Positions 22,701-36,400 of a stretch of 64,000 bases of DNA are shown here, in pieces. Each line of letters starts with the position of its first letter. Within the stretch, counting starts at the first letter, position 1. The stretch is from Tribonema minus. Lineage: Eukaryota; Sar; Xanthophyceae; Tribonematales; Tribonemataceae. The stretch is from NCBI GenBank assembly GCA_017506865.1, contig JAFCMP010000547.1, positions 248,001 to 312,000 of the forward strand. Reading direction: 5' to 3'. The notes beneath the pieces are model-generated. The model saw only the letters and a program-made list of their open reading frames with translations. It did not search any database and had not been told where the DNA came from. The position numbers and the translations under genes were made by a program.

Positions 22701-25700
22701 GCTCCCCCAGCAACGAGCGTAATAGAACCCGGTGAGGCTGGCTCATTTTGCAGGTCTTGCGCTCTCACCTGCTCGTGCTTCTTGCCCAGCTTCTCAATCG
22801 CCTCGATGATCTTGGCGTAGCCCCCGGGGTTGCGCATGGGCTCCGTGGAGTAGTTGGTGTGGCAGCCCGCGCCGTTCCAATCCCCGGGGATGGGCTTGGG
22901 GTCGAGCGAGACGATGACGCCAAACAGCTCGCACACGCGCTGGAGCAGGTAGCGCGACACCCAGAGGTCATCGCCGGCCGTGATGCCGACGCACGGGCCC
23001 ACCTGTGTTTATAGGGCATGGACACATGACACACGAAGCATGTTTGTGTCATGTTACGCAGATTTTGAGTGAGTGCACATGCACTCGAAGGGACATGTAC
23101 TGTAGCGCGAGAACAAGAGGGTGTCGCCGGCCGTGATGCCGACGCACGGGCCCACCAGTGTTGAGAGTGCATGGACACGCGTGACGTCAGTGACGTTCAC
23201 GCTGGGCGGCGTGGTCCTCTTCAAGTCCTCTGCGGCAGCAGTGCTCAATGCAGGGGTACATATTTGCAGCAGCGCTCAGACCCTGCAGCAGCAGCGCTCA
23301 CTTGGTATTTCCACTGGCCGGGCACGACCTTGCCATTAGTACCTGAGCAGTGTAAATCCTCTGCTGCAACAGCGCTCAACAGTTACATATCTGCAGCAAC
23401 GCTCAAAACCCTGCAGCAGCGCTCACCCACCTGGTACTCCCACTGGCCGGGCATGACCTCGCCGTTGGTGCCAGAGATCTTGACACCCGCGAAGAGGCAC
23501 GCCTTGTAGTGCGCCTCCATGATGTGGCGGCCAAACGCGTTCTCCTTGCCAATGGCGCAGTAGTAGGGGCCCTGGGGGCCGGGGTACCCCCCCTTGGGCC
23601 AGCCGAAGGGGGTCACGCCATCCGCCTCAAACAGGGTGTACCTGCGCGTGTGCAAAACCAGTGCAGCAGCCGCATAGGGTTAGCAGGTGGCGAGTTGCAC
23701 AAACGAGTGGTCTGCGGTCAATTGCGGGTGATGCGGTGCCCGCCTTGCTGCCAAAAGCTGCAGCCAAAACGCCTCTCCCTGCTGCACCCATCAATCACAG
23801 AATACAAACTCGTGGCCACAGAGATGGTATTGTAGAGGTGCGGCATTCGCGCGCCAACATGGTAAGCCGTGGCACTGCAATCACTCCTGCTGGATGTCAG
23901 ACCACTAGTCTAGCACACAATTGCGCACTGACAAGTTCCTGGCATCATTGCCAGAACTCTGGCCAGTTGCTGCGCAACGCGTGCCCATTCATTGCAAGCA
24001 CTTGACGATCGCATCATGCAATGACTAAAGCGGCGTTCATGCACCGCAAGAGACTTGTGTTTTGCGCACGTTCTAAAACGGCATGACATCCACTGCTTCT
24101 CGATGACGGACTATGAGTGCACAAAGGTAAACAAGTGCTTAGGCTTCTTGTAATCAAGCAACTTCAAAAGCGGCACTCACGCGCACGACACTCACTCCTG
24201 CTCCATGCTTAATCACCTTTCAGCAGCTGCATAATTCATGATTGCAAGGACTTCAACTGTTCCATCTTCATGCCAGGATGGGCGCAGCAGTTTACTGCAC
24301 AGCTGGACCTGCCTACCCTTGCCCTAGCGCCCATTTGCCACACCAAACATGCAGCGCACACACTCCTGCTCACCGCAGGAAGTGCTCGCACACATGTGCA
24401 GGCACTTCTCAGCCACCTTGTTGCCAAATCCTACACCAATGCAGCGCACACGCTCCCGCTCTACGCAGAACTCCTCGCACACAAGCGCACTGCAGAGGCT
24501 TCGTCAGTCGCCATGCAACTTCAACATCAACTTCAACAGCGCCGCGCGGCACTCACTCCTGCTCGATGCCGAACCACGGGATCTCCTTCTCCGCCTCCTG
24601 GCACGCCTTGGCGCACGCGAGGCGCGTGTTGTTGTCAATGGGCGTCCCGTCCGGCTTGTAACAGTCGCACAGCGCCATGATGTTGTCACCCCCGCGGAAT
24701 GGGTCGGCGTACACGGCCTGCGGGTAGATGATCACCTCAGAGTCGTCGCCCGGGGCCTGGCCGGTGGAGGACCCGTCAAAGTTCCACTTCGGCCTGCATG
24801 AAGTTGAAGTTTGAAAATGACAGCGCAGGGTCAGCAGATGATCAGGTTGGGGCCGGTAGGGCGTTGGTGGTGCGTCTGTCTCTAGAAGGAAACGGGTTTC
24901 ACTTGTGGGGGTAAATTGCGGTGCAAATTGATGTGAAGGGAGGGTCCGGCTTGGTGGATGCACTACCTCAGCTTGTGTGATGATGCAAGGTACTTCAGCG
25001 TGCATGCAGCTCCCTCAGGGTTGAGCACAACAGGTAGCAGCTACCACTATACTTGCAGGTCCTCCCACAAGTCTAGACCTGCTGGCAAGCATTGCTGGCA
25101 CAGCCGCTGCCGCCGCCGCAACAGGACCTTCTTCGCTGCCTGGCCTCAGACTGAAACCAGCAAGCACCAAGGTCGAGATGCAGATGTATGTAGGCATGGG
25201 CTCATACTTTTCTCAAGTCGCCAGGGGTAGTGCATTTGCCATCGTCATTGGCTTACGGGAGGCTTCACAGCAAATTAGTGCTGAGATGTAGGATGTACTA
25301 CACTGGCATTCGTAGTGATGGTGAAAATGAGCATCTTCACAAGGTCAGAGCATAGGGTTTACACTACAGCCTGGGTGCAGGAAATGGCAACTAGAGAACT
25401 CATGTGCGCCCGCTTTGTGAATCCTCCAAAGAACATAGTGGCGTGCATGGTAGGCAGCATGGCGCAACTTGCAGAAGATGAGCACTTCCTACAACTGTGT
25501 GGGGTCAGCACTAGCCCCAAAACATCTGACAGCAGCACGTGCTGTCAGATGTCAGCAGCATGCGCACACTGAATGCGTGCGCAAACAAGTCTCTGAGGCA
25601 AATCAATTGAGTCAGTTGGGAGTGGTCAGCAAGGCTGTACATGCACGTGTACCGCTGCAAAATGAAATCGCCAAATGCCACAAATACACGTCAGCAGCAA

Positions 25701-27384
25701 AGGCACGGTTTGGTCGTCAGCACGAGAGGCTGATGGTCTGTCCAAACATTGTGTTTTTTGAAAGTCAGTCTTCCTGGTATTTACTGCCACCTTTGTTCCC
25801 TAGGGCAATCCAACACTAGCCGCAGTCTGCCGCGCCAACACACACCTGACCTCGCAGACAACCGCAGCTCGAGTTGTGGGTGCGATCCACATCCAACAGA
25901 AAAAAAAACAGTGCTCTGCAAGTCCGTGCAAAGCACCAGCTTCGCGCTCATGTACGACAAGAGGCTGGCGATGACCAGAGGTAATGAATTTGAGTACACA
26001 GCAGATTTTTATTGGTTGCCACTTGTGGTCCTGGCTGATGGCTGCAACCCCTGATGGGCTTCATCTCCAATCAGACAATCACAAGACGTTTGAAACAAAA
26101 AGTTGCTGCTCAGTGGACGACTCACCTACTAAGCTTTGAACAAGCGACACTAGCGTAACAAACTACCGATGTTATATCTAGCCGAAAACAGCCATTCAAG
26201 CGTTCGTCACCTTTATGGCAGCGTTTCTCAGTCTAGAGGCCTCATATTTAAACATGAGACCTCGATGAGTGGCAATCAGCTGGCAACTTGACCCCCTGGG
26301 GCTACAGCATGCGATGGGCGCTCCATCCATGCCCAATGTCGCACTGATAAATCAATTCTTTCAGTTTTTATGTTGTTTTGTGCAACGTTGTGAAGAGTGA
26401 TCCAGTCCTAATGGGCTTGTGATGCAACGATGCCTTGTAGGAGAAAGAGATTAAGAGGGCTCCATCAGAACGAGGTGCCCACAAATAGCTGAGGCTTGCT
26501 GGTTAGCGTCTTACGTGTGAGACAGATAAGTATCAGGCACCTCCACAGAAAAAAGCCTCACTACACACGAACTCACAAAGTGGGTCAGTCTAATATCATC
26601 CGTAGGTGGCTGCATGTCAAGGGGGCGAGGGGTTTAAAAAAGTGACACGCTTACGGAGTGGGCCGGGACGATGGCGGTGATGTTCATGATGCTTGAAGAT
26701 GCGGCCACCGTGAGATACTCGGCGCTGCTGTAATACTTGCATGAACACCGCTGTGCTGGTATTTTGTTCTGCTGACGTTTGGCGTTACGACTCTGAAAAG
26801 CACCGACACTCAAGGAAACACCTCACTGCTGATGAATGGGAGAGCCAGCATGCATCAGCCTTGTCGCTGATGTTCAGCGCAAAGTGTCAGGTTGGCGCCG
26901 AGCACAAGCGTCGTGCGCATTTGCATGTCACAAAGTGAGGTGTTCACAAGTCAACACGAGTGAAAGGGAGCACTCACAGGTCGCTGGGCTTGTAGCCGCC
27001 CTCCTTGTAAGGCATAGTGCGCGTCTTGCACCGCAAGTCCTGGCCTGACCCTCCGATCCAGCTGCATGCACACACCAGACCCCAACAACACAGAAATAAA
27101 GAGGTGAGAGATCTGGGCTCGCTCGTACGTCGGAAAGATTCAGCCGCGAGGCCGGCACAGCAGCAGCGAACGCAGGATAGACGGCAATGACCTCAGCACC
27201 AGCGCTGACACAGCGCCAGCAGTGCTGGAGAGTATGGGGTGGCGGAGGCACACGCACTCGCGACAAAAACACCGAGCTCTCACATGTACTCCACCATAAT
27301 GAAGCCCTTCTGGTCCAGCGTCTTGAAGCTTTCCAGGATGGCATCGGAGAGCTCCGTGTGCTGGCTGAACAGGTTGTTAGGCAT
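19779..27384 (-). CDS. Glutamine synthetase type II, 7 coding exons, 364 aa
   Basis: Condenses glutamate and ammonia to glutamine using ATP. Exons: 27384-27284, 27061-26978, 24793-24557, 23641-23431, 23002-22769, 21324-21202, 19883-19779; all GT-AG and in phase. GSII hallmarks in order: [34 protein letters not shown], the metal-binding [25 protein letters not shown]-like substrate region, ATP-site [49 protein letters not shown] and the C-terminus [20 protein letters not shown]. The length fits family II. The first Met (27384) sits in a good context and leaves no presequence, but the frame stays open upstream across a possible acceptor (27420), so a further 5' exon encoding a plastid presequence is possible. 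Introns 4 and 5 hold echo arrays. Confidence 0.95.
21116..21140 (+). repeat. Short telomere-like array in the last glutamine synthetase intron
   Basis: Imperfect TTAGGG units on plus (antisense to the host gene). Confidence 0.55.
21430..22285 (-). repeat. Array of about six echo copies of the 5' end of glutamine synthetase exon 6
   Basis: The exon 6 start ([10 protein letters not shown]) with its acceptor recurs in intron 5 near 21445-21482, 21600-21625, 21740-21785, 21900-21940, 22050-22095 and 22235-22275. Each unit also carries intron sequence with 'gtgggaaagtgagag' and 'aacttcaacacgggtgatga'. Period is roughly 130-170 bp. Two neighbouring units (21501-21630 and 21632-21762) are practically identical, showing recent expansion. 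Confidence 0.9.
22415..22645 (-). repeat. Echo copies of the 3' end of glutamine synthetase exon 5
   Basis: The sequence coding [20 protein letters not shown] and KKHEQ with the donor recurs at about 22557-22636 (well kept) and 22420-22485 (degraded), downstream of the true donor at 22769. Confidence 0.9.
23100..23165 (-). repeat. Echo copy of the 5' end of glutamine synthetase exon 5
   Basis: About 55 bp coding [10 protein letters not shown], preceded by an AG, is repeated 110-150 bp upstream of the true acceptor of exon 5 (before 23002). Confidence 0.85.
23300..23350 (-). repeat. Echo copy of the 3' end of glutamine synthetase exon 4
   Basis: A degraded copy of the end of exon 4 (region coding [13 protein letters not shown]) lies about 100 bp downstream of the true donor at 23431. 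The CAG/CGCTCA-rich intron next to it is also repeated. Confidence 0.7.
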
Positions 27385-27557
27385 GGTGGCTGGTGCGGTG
27401 TTTGCTCCTGTGCTGGCTGCAGAAGTGAAAAGTGAGAAAGTGAACAACTTTTTAAACTTTTTAAAGTGGCAGTGCTCGAGTACAACTGCCAAAAAACAGA
27501 TCAAGACGGTGGCTGCTGCTCCCGGTCTGAATTATACCGCAGCAGCGTGCGCAGACA
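27385..27557. promoter_or_regulatory. Divergent promoter region, glutamine synthetase / methyltransferase
   Basis: Only 173 bp separate the two start codons. The interval holds T-rich words (tttttaaactttttaaag, about 27449-27466) and an AATTATACC word. A shared bidirectional promoter is inferred from spacing alone. If a 5' UTR intron of glutamine synthetase exists, its upstream exon would overlap the other gene. Confidence 0.5.
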
Positions 27558-29500
27558 ATGGCGATGGCCAGCAAAAACAGGTTTCTGGTCAGAAATCCTG
27601 AGGTGAGTCCCCACAAGAGCTGAAACTTTGATCACGACCCCCGAGCATCAGCATCATCAGCCAAGACATCTCATTTGCTGCCTTGCTGTGAATCTGCAGA
27701 AAGGAGATTTGAATCAGTACTGGTACAGCAAAGGCACCATAGAAGCACTCGTTTTGGAGGTGGTGGAGTTCGGTGGCGAAGGCACGGCGTTTCTTAGCAC
27801 ACCCAGCATCTACTTCTCTACACCTGCAGAGATTCGACAAAAATGCAAGGTTTTTGATGTGAGTGCAATGTGCATGCAAGCAAGCACATGAATCGATGGC
27901 TGCTCATTTATGAATAGGTATTAAAGTGTGAACACTGTATACATACTGTAGGATGGGACACCGTCACCCCTGGGATGTTGTCATTCGCAGCATCAGAGGA
28001 CAAGAAACAAGCACCCCATGCTGATTGGCCTTCTCCTGGTCGCCAGAGGCCCTGTCGATGCAGGGTGCTGCACATGTTGTCGGGCAGCGTGCACATGCCA
28101 TATGCTCTGTTGCCGGCAACTGAGGGCCCTGTTTGGATGCGCTACCTTGCGGCGGCGCATTCAACAGTGCTTCAGAACGTCAGGTTGCTGGTCCTTTGCA
28201 GCAAACGCATGTATCAAACGCGCTGAACGTAGCTGCGAGGGCGTGCTCACATCTGCCTCAGAGAGTACATTCTGCAACAGATATGCATCTTGTGCTGATA
28301 CACAGGCGTACGTAAACCTTTTGAATCACATGACACAGCTCATGCCGTCTGTCGTGTTGGCTTGCATACATGCATGCCTGTTGCCGGCTGGGGGTCGTTG
28401 TTGGCGGTGCTGACTCTGTTTTCATGAGGTGACTTTTCAAACACTTATGCTTCGTCACAGATTGATACAGCTTGGAAGAAGGATCCCGGCTTTGTATACT
28501 TCGACTTCAACAAGCTGGACGATGTGCCTGCGGATTTACATGGAACATTTGCTATGGTGGTCATAGATCCGCCTTTCATCATGAGGGAGGTGTGGGAAGC
28601 ATATGCCATGGCAAGTACATAGTCTAACGTATGCTTGATCTGCAAGTACTTGAAATCACTACCCGCTCACGAGATGGATCTCTTGGTCGGCATGCAGTGA
28701 GAGGGAAAGTGCGTAGTGCACAATGCTGAAGCTGTGGGCTGTGATTTGATTGACCAACAGGGCTGGCAAATGCAGCCAGGGGGGCGTGCCCCCCTCCTCC
28801 CCTCCCCCCTCCCATGTACTCGCTTGCGACGGTCAATCGGGTTACCATGGCATTAAATGCCGCTTGACGGGCGTCCTGGCCGTTTACATCACTCTGGGAT
28901 TGTTCATCCTTGCCTGCATTCTTATCATTTGCCTTTGCCACTTGTGTTGCTGATGAGGTGGGCCGCAAAACCCCTACCTGCTGGCATTCGTGCGAGCAAC
29001 GCATACCTACCCTTTGCATACCGACCATGCATCAGGGTCTAGGGCTTTGTGTAACTACTGTACCTCGCCAGGTTCGAGTGCGCTACTTGTTGCAACTGCC
29101 ACCCGAGGCGAGGTGGTTGGAGATTGGCAGATTTGCAGTGTAGTTATGCTCCACAATTTGACCTTGCAGACCATACATAAAATATGCAATTCCTCTCTGA
29201 AGTAGATGTGAAGGCGAGCAGTTATTACAGCACTACAACTGCTCCTTCGCCTACCACGGGCACGCCATGCCTGCTTGTTCTCAGGCTGCGCGTTTACTAC
29301 TTCAACCGGGCGGCAAGATCCTGGCTACTACGATAGCAGAAAACGAAGAGTTAATGGCTGAGCTCCTGGACGTCAAGCCTTGCGTATTTAAGCCGTCAAT
29401 ACCTCATCTGGTGTACCAGTATAAGCTGTACACAAACTACGATTCGCCCAATCTCAATCAGAGAAATCCAGAGATTCCAGAGGACCACGATGGGGCGTAA
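27558..29500 (+). CDS. N6-adenine/EEF1A lysine methyltransferase family (PF10237-like), 4 exons, 189 aa
   Basis: Predicted S-adenosylmethionine-dependent methyltransferase of the N6AMT2/EEF1AKMT1/Efm5 group, whose characterised members methylate a lysine of elongation factor 1A. Exons: 27558-27602, 27700-27858, 28461-28610, 29285-29500. Motifs: NRFLVRNPE at the start, NQYWYSKGTIEAL, AFLSTPSIYF, catalytic DPPF in MVVIDPPFIMREVWEAY, and a tail with KILATTIAENEEL and PSIPHLVYQYKLYTNYD. The third intron uses a GC donor (ATG|GCAAGT); splicing there gives the continuous WEAYAM-AARLLLQPGGKI. The adjacent GT donor (GTACAT) would break the frame. Length is near the family's usual 200-230 aa. Substrate not determinable from sequence. 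Confidence 0.85.
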
Positions 29501-30445
29501 ATATGATCGTTAAACTTTGCAGTTCTATGCTCTTATGCGGCGCCACGTTGGTGGTGCCACATCTGATGTTTTTTTAGTGGTGCTGTTGTCAAGCGTTTCA
29601 TCAGTGACTCAGGCAGGTCAATGGCATTCATAAAGTCACATGTGCATGTGAATTACTCCATGCAAGTCAAGGACTCAGTCTCTGACTCAGTGATTTGCTC
29701 AAGAGCAGGTGTTGATGAGTTGCTTAGGAGGCGCGAAGCCACGCGGTGGTATAGCAAGCATTGTGAGACATGAACGCACCATGTGCCCACTGCTTCTGCA
29801 AACACACTACAGTAGCAGTTGAATTTGGGTGCCACTTTGAGCAGCCATAGGCAAAGTGACATACATGCAGTGCTATGTGTCCTGACTGTTGCAATCACTG
29901 GTGGCTGTTGCAATCACTGGTGACATCGCTCTGTTGAGGGCCAGACAAAATGAAGGCAGTTAAAATGTCTGTCCTTGAAGAAATCACTGATGACATCGCC
30001 AAGCTGAGGGCCAGTCACAAGTGAAAGCTGAAGAAAAAAAGAAAAAATCGTCATCATTAAAAAAAAATGTCGTGTCATTGCACACTGCAGCAACGCTCAA
30101 CGCCGCCAATCTGGGGTTACATATCTGCACCACGTGGCAACTTGAGGATGGCGTGTTCGCAAAGTTGAGCAAGTGCTTAGTGGGTGCTGCATAAATGACG
30201 GGAAACACATGCGTGACGCATTCATTGTCAATGAGGCGTTCCCCTCCTCATGCAAGCGATAGGGGCGCTCGCCCCATCAACCCGCTCCGCACCACGACCG
30301 GCATGTGCGACGGCAGCAGCTTCAATCGCTTAAGGTGCACGCGCGCACACGCAGGCGGCAGCGGAGCAGAGAGCGTTGGCTGCAAATACCATGCTTTTGT
30401 GCCATGATGCGGGCTGTTGCTTATGGGCGAACAACAGCCAAGTTG
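29501..30445. other. Convergent intergenic spacer
   Basis: The methyltransferase and the photolyase-hydrolase gene end tail to tail here. No gene recognised. It contains an A-rich patch (about 30035-30067). Confidence 0.45.
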
Positions 30446-33400
30446 TTATGGATTGCTCATCACGACCTCCTGTTTTGTGCTCGCTGACTCGGACTGGGAC
30501 CCCTGAGTGTGCTTGCGCGTGAAGGCTGCTATCGCTGCGCACACCTCCTCTGCCATCTCGTCCTGAGGGCTGCACACACACACACAAACAAACAGGGAAA
30601 CCACATGAACAATTTTAAGCTCCAGGCTTACACACGTATCGCATGCTAATCATACTTCTAACCCCAACCCGAACCCTAGGTACGAAGGCAAATGTCAGAT
30701 GGCAATGGCACAAGTCACAGTTCACTCGCAATGGACACCTCACAAATGGCTAGTGACGAGCACTCTGATGAATTGCAACTCAAAAGAGGTTCAATTTATC
30801 GCAGCAACTGCGGACGCAGTGTCATCAAAGGCGCAGGCTGCAAGTCACAGCGGCGACTGCTTCACATACTTCATCAATCGTTATGCAACAGGACACCAGC
30901 CGTTGTGGGCTCAAGAAGGCCTACCGCGGATGCGGTTGCGAATAAGCAATGATGCTGCTACAGCTTGATGACCGCTGGCATAGGTTTTGAGCTTCACGAG
31001 CAGTCTATGTAAGATCGGCTGCAGCGCAGCAGCGACGCAAAAGCTCGATGCTATATGCACGGTAAGGAAGGCTGAATGAGGCGGGAGGTGCCGCAGCAGC
31101 AACAGTATGTGTAGCGGATGCGGCGGAAACGGCGAGGGGGACTTACCAGTGTCCTCCTTGTATTGGCACCACCTCCACAGCCCTGAGAAGCACAACACAA
31201 ACCACACAGGCAGTGAAGTACGGGAATGAATCATGTTGCTTGTACACACGCGTACTGCGCGCGGAAAGCGCTGGCTTGCAGCACTGCTCAACGCAAAGGC
31301 GCAGACCCTAGCAGCGCCTGGTGACAACACTCGCTAAGACGTCTGCCAGTTCCGAAAGACGATAATCTTCGTTAAGACTTCACATCCTGCTTGGAGTATG
31401 CACTGCCCGCAGGCACGCAGTTACAATGAGCTGGTGGCACGGGGACTCACACAAAAAGGACTAGTGTCTTCCATCTGACCTGAAAGATGTACCTTCACGC
31501 ACAACAAAATCACATTCATGCAATTCATACGTTTACAACGTACTTCATGAAAGCGTTGCACAGGCGAGTCGGTACGTAAGTGCGCGAGCTGAAGCGCTGA
31601 AACCAGCAACCCACTGTGTCGGTGGCTAGCATCGGCGGTTGCTTCAGGCCCTACGCAGTGAAGGCTCATTGGCTAGCATGATGCAAGGATCAGCACCCCT
31701 GGCACCCTGCGAGCGTCACCGGTAGCTGGTCATGTTGCTGGCGCAAGCGGCAGCATCGTGTGTCACGACGCAGAGGTGATGGACAGGCGGCAGCGCACTC
31801 TGTTGTGTGTACCTGGGAGTGTACTGTATGTGTACATTGAGCAGCGCGGTGGCGCTGACTCTGACAGCTCGCAGCTAGGGCCCCTGCGGTGTATTTGGAG
31901 CGCTGCTGCACAGATGAGGCATTAGTCGCACAAGCGCCGGCACTGCGTGTCACGACGCAGAGGTGATGGGCAGGCGGCAGGCAGCGCAGTGTTGTGCGTA
32001 CTCTGACTGCACTGTATGTGGATCGTTGAGCAGCGCGGCGGCAACAAGATACTGCTACTAAAACAATGAATACTCACTCGTAAGCCTCCTGAAACTGCTC
32101 GACGCGCTCCTTTGTGCGTCATTCAGGGGGTCCAGCAGCCCCTGCGCGACCAGCACTGTTGTGTGTACTCTGAGTGTACTGTGTGTGGATCGTTGACCAG
32201 CGCGGCAGCGACTGCTGTTACTGTGTACATGTCTTATACCCTATAAACCGACAAGTACGCACAAGCCGCGAATCAAACAGTGAGTACTCACTCGTAAGCC
32301 TCCTGGAACTGCTTGACGCGCGCCTTGGCGTCATTAAGGGGGTCCAGCAGCCCCTGTGCCACCAGCACGGGCCCGCCGAACTTGGCGAGCATTTCATTGG
32401 CGCTGCGCGAGTAGGGCAGCTTGGCGCCCGCATTGAAGATGCCCAGCGCGCCGGGGTCCTTGCTGTCGCGCAGGATGTTGTCCGCCAGACCGCCGTCGAC
32501 GCGCTCCGGCCTCTGCGGCGTCAAAGCGCAGCAACAGACGAAGGTGAAAGACGCAAAAGCGCATTGACGAGCTGGCGATGCCGCTGAAGCACTTGAAGTT
32601 TGTATTGAGGTACAGGATGGCGCAGGGAGGAGCTGGCGACGCGCGGCTACAGTATACGTTGCGGTACAGAATTCGCAAGGTCGTCGTCAACGCGCTCCGG
32701 CCTCTGCAGCATGAGCGCATGAACACGAGGTAAATTGAGGGCACATGCTGAGCTCATGAAGTGTATGTTGAAGTTCAGGATCTTGTCCGCCCGCCGTCAA
32801 TGCGCTCCGGCCTCTGTGGCATCAAAGCGCTGCAGCAGACGGTGAATGAAAGGCACACGCGCACGGACACGATAAGCGGCTGAGTTCAAAGAAGTTGAAG
32901 TGTATATTGAAGTACAGGAAAGTCCGCAAGGCCGTCGTCAACGCGCTCCGGCCTCTGCGGCGTCCGCATACTAGCAGGAGGTCAATAGCAGGCAGCAGGA
33001 GATCAAAGGCGAGCCCTCATTCGCAAAGCGGCCTCACTCACCACCGGGTAGAGCGACTTGCACGTCTGCCGGATGCGCCCCTGCAGGCCCGCGAAGATGA
33101 CAGTGCTGATCGCGCTGAGCACTGCGTTGGGCGGCGCGCTGTACGGCGCCAGCTTCTGCGTGAGCGTCGCTTCTTCAACTGTGACGCCCCCGAACTTCTT
33201 CTTCTCGGCGATGAGGTCTGCGGGCGTCAGCAGGCGCCCTGCGTCGGCGCAGGGAGACAGGGGACTTGTTGAGCACTGATGACCAGCGTATTGCGCTACT
33301 GCACGCTGCGGTTACGATGTCGATGAAAGCTCGGAACGTAGCGCGCAGGGCAACGAGGAGCCTTTTGTCCAAGTCCAATGCGCTGCGCGCACACGCATGA

Positions 33401-36400
33401 CGTGTGTGCGGGTACCGGGAGGGGGGGGGCGCAGCCTGCACATTCTGAGCACTGACACAGCAGCTTTTGACGTCAATGCTCAGCTGTCTGTGACGCCGCC
33501 GAGAGCGGCGCGCGCTTGCGAGATTGAGCGCATGACTAGTGGCAGCATGGTCAGGCAGGGCTTTGAGCACCAAAATACCATTCCAGCACTATTTGTTGGG
33601 TATGTGCGAGCTGCCAACGGTTGAGCACTGCTTTGGCAACTGCCGTGCCCTCATCATTTTGATATGCATAGAGGAGCGCACTTGGCAGCGCCTAGCTCAG
33701 CACATCTTGAGGTCGGGTCCTATTAAGCAGTGACACACCTGTTCGCGCAGGCTCTGCGTCCCATTTATCGATAGTCACTTCAAGCAACACGCACAATCTT
33801 GCAGCCGCGACTCTTGTGTCTGCTCGGGTCCTGTAGTTTAACACATCTGGCCCGGTGATGAGTTTTATGCTCTCAGCCCTCATCAGGTCTACTGTGGTGC
33901 CAGATGAACACCTTTGCCATTTGTGCTGTGGCTAACCCTAATTTTAACCCAAATCCTAACCCTAACCGCCGCATTCTCCTTGATCAGCAAGTAGTCACCT
34001 GTACTACCATGCAACTTACCTGTACTACCATGCAACACTCGCCAGCCAAGTGCAATGAACAGGGTCCTGATTTGTGGATTAAGTAAAACTGTTGCTATCG
34101 CTCCTCTCAAGCCAGTGCTGTCACGCTGCATTCTTGCAAAGACCTGCAGCATACTGCACCCCACGTCCACGCTGGTTCACAGTACGTTGTGTACTTTTGC
34201 TTTAAGGCGGAAACCCCATACTATGTAGGTGTGCTAGAGCGTATCCAGTCCTGCTCTGTAGTGTTAGAGTACAAGTTCTGTCAAGTCTGCGGAGGTTCCG
34301 ACTTCATTATTGAATGCGCCAAATTTGTCAAAGCGAATTATATCTCACCAGCGCTATTGAGCAGCACAATGCCCTGGCAGAGCCCCGGAGTGTCGGCCGC
34401 TGTGCCCATGCTGGTGTAACCGCCAATGGAGTTGCCCGCCACAAAGAAGGGCGTCTTCACGATCTGCAGGCCAAAATCTCGAACGCAATCGCTCCACGTA
34501 TATTGGCTAATGAGGCACGCAGCAGACAAGGACATACACAGAGTCAGAGTCAGAGCCGGCTTTTGTCGACGCGCAGTGGATGTGCCAGGACACCAGCATC
34601 AAATACGCGTACGTCTAAGTTCACATGTATTCGACGTGGTGCTGCAAGGGTGGCGCACCCGCACGACCATCTGCTGAAGTATTATGCAACTTGAAGCAAC
34701 AAGACTAGGTGAAACAGCATGCAGCGGTGGCGCGACTTTATTAGTGACAAGCACTGTGGCTGCAGCGCAAGCGGCAGGCAGGGCGCGCATCAAAAGCAGC
34801 ACGCTGTTGACACGCGCACATAGCGGGGCAATGGAGCTTCGGAGTGACCTGCTCTATGGTATCTCCATCTGCTGCATTTGCGAGCGCCGCCAAAGTTCAA
34901 GATGCAGTTTGATGCTTGGCGCAATGGCGATGTATCCATAGCGCGGCCTGAGTCTTTTCAAGGCTGTCGCAACGCTCATGAGGAGGTGCAGTTGCTTGTT
35001 ACGGAGAAGAATAACATTAAAAGTACACGTGAGGATCTGCCCAGATAAGAGCTGTGTAAGCTACAAAATGGTGCCTGGGCACCGTGGTGAGTTGTCAGCT
35101 TGACACTTGCAGTAGTCGCCAGCACTCTGCGCAGCAAAAGCCGCGTGAGACACTGGATGGCATGACATTAATGCCAGCCATGTCTTACAACCCTAACCCT
35201 AACCCTAACCCCAACCCTAACCCAGCCATATCGAACAAGAACGGCCACAAACTGTGTATAGACAACCGCATACCCACCTCAGCGCAGCTGCTTGTCTAGT
35301 GACCCGCGCTGCGGCCGCACACTTGTGACGGCGCACGCGGCCCACCAATGAGATACCACTTCAAGTGCAAGCTTCAAGCTCCAATAGTGTATTCCTGGTG
35401 AAACTATGCCTCAGCGAGCGGGACCGCCACCGCCGAAGAGATGCATCAACTTTTGTTTCAATGTGAACTTCAACTTCTGTCTTCCCACCTCAATGTGACA
35501 GCAGTGGCGCTGTGCCCAATACCCCAGCAGGTCCAGCACAATCAGGCGGCGCGTGCCAACATGATATGATCTGAGTTCACCTTCAACCACCAAATTGGCA
35601 AAAAATCCATGAGTTACACTACAGAGTCACCTGCACGGTAGCGGCGGCTTTCCGCGGTGCCCAGCCCCCAAGCATGGCCGACCGCAGGAAGGCGGCATGA
35701 TGCACCTTCAATTGAAACTTCAACTTCAACAACGCCTGCCGCCCCGCTCACCTGTACGTCGTCAGCGGCGCTTGGCGCTGTGCCAGAATCCCAGCAGGTC
35801 GAGCGCAAACAGGCGGTGCGTGGCGCACTGACACCTCAACTTCAACTCTACCTTTTAACTTCAATTCACCTGTACGTGAGCGGCGGCTTGGCGCTGTGCC
35901 CGAACCCCAGCAGGTCGATCGCGAACAGGCGGTGCGTGGCGCGCAGCTCCGACTCAAAGCAGCGCGCCCACTGATCCGCGCTGCCGCCAAACCCGTGCAC
36001 CATCACCAGCGCCGGAGCGCTCGCGTCACCGACTCGCCCGCCCTCCGCGTAGCGGCACAGCCAGCCGTTCCAGCGCCAGTACTTGGCGGTGAAGGGCGGC
36101 GGCGGCGCTGAGCCGCTGACTCGTGTCAGCGTGTCGCGCCGCGCCAGGACTTCGTGCCACTCGTGCGCGCGCGCGGCGGCCGCCGCCCAGCACGTGAGCG
36201 GGCGCTGTACGGACCAGTAGTTGGGCGCGTAGCCTGAGCGCGCGGGGGGGCAGGGAGCGGAGCGTCACAAAAAGCTGAAATTTGAGGTGACTGCTGACAA
36301 TGTGCGTTGAAGTATAGAAAAGTGCGCATGCGGCAGCCGCAGCCCAGCACGTGAGCGGGCGCTGCACGGACCAGTAGTTGGGCGCGCAGCCTGCGCGGGG

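Noticed and set aside
28611-28620. GT donor (GTACAT) for methyltransferase exon 3
   Set aside because: It shifts the frame of the last exon. The overlapping GC donor keeps the conserved sequence continuous.
28750-28953. 67-codon ORF with a strong hydrophobic helix in methyltransferase intron 3
   Set aside because: It sits inside a well-supported intron and no flanking exon joins it in frame.
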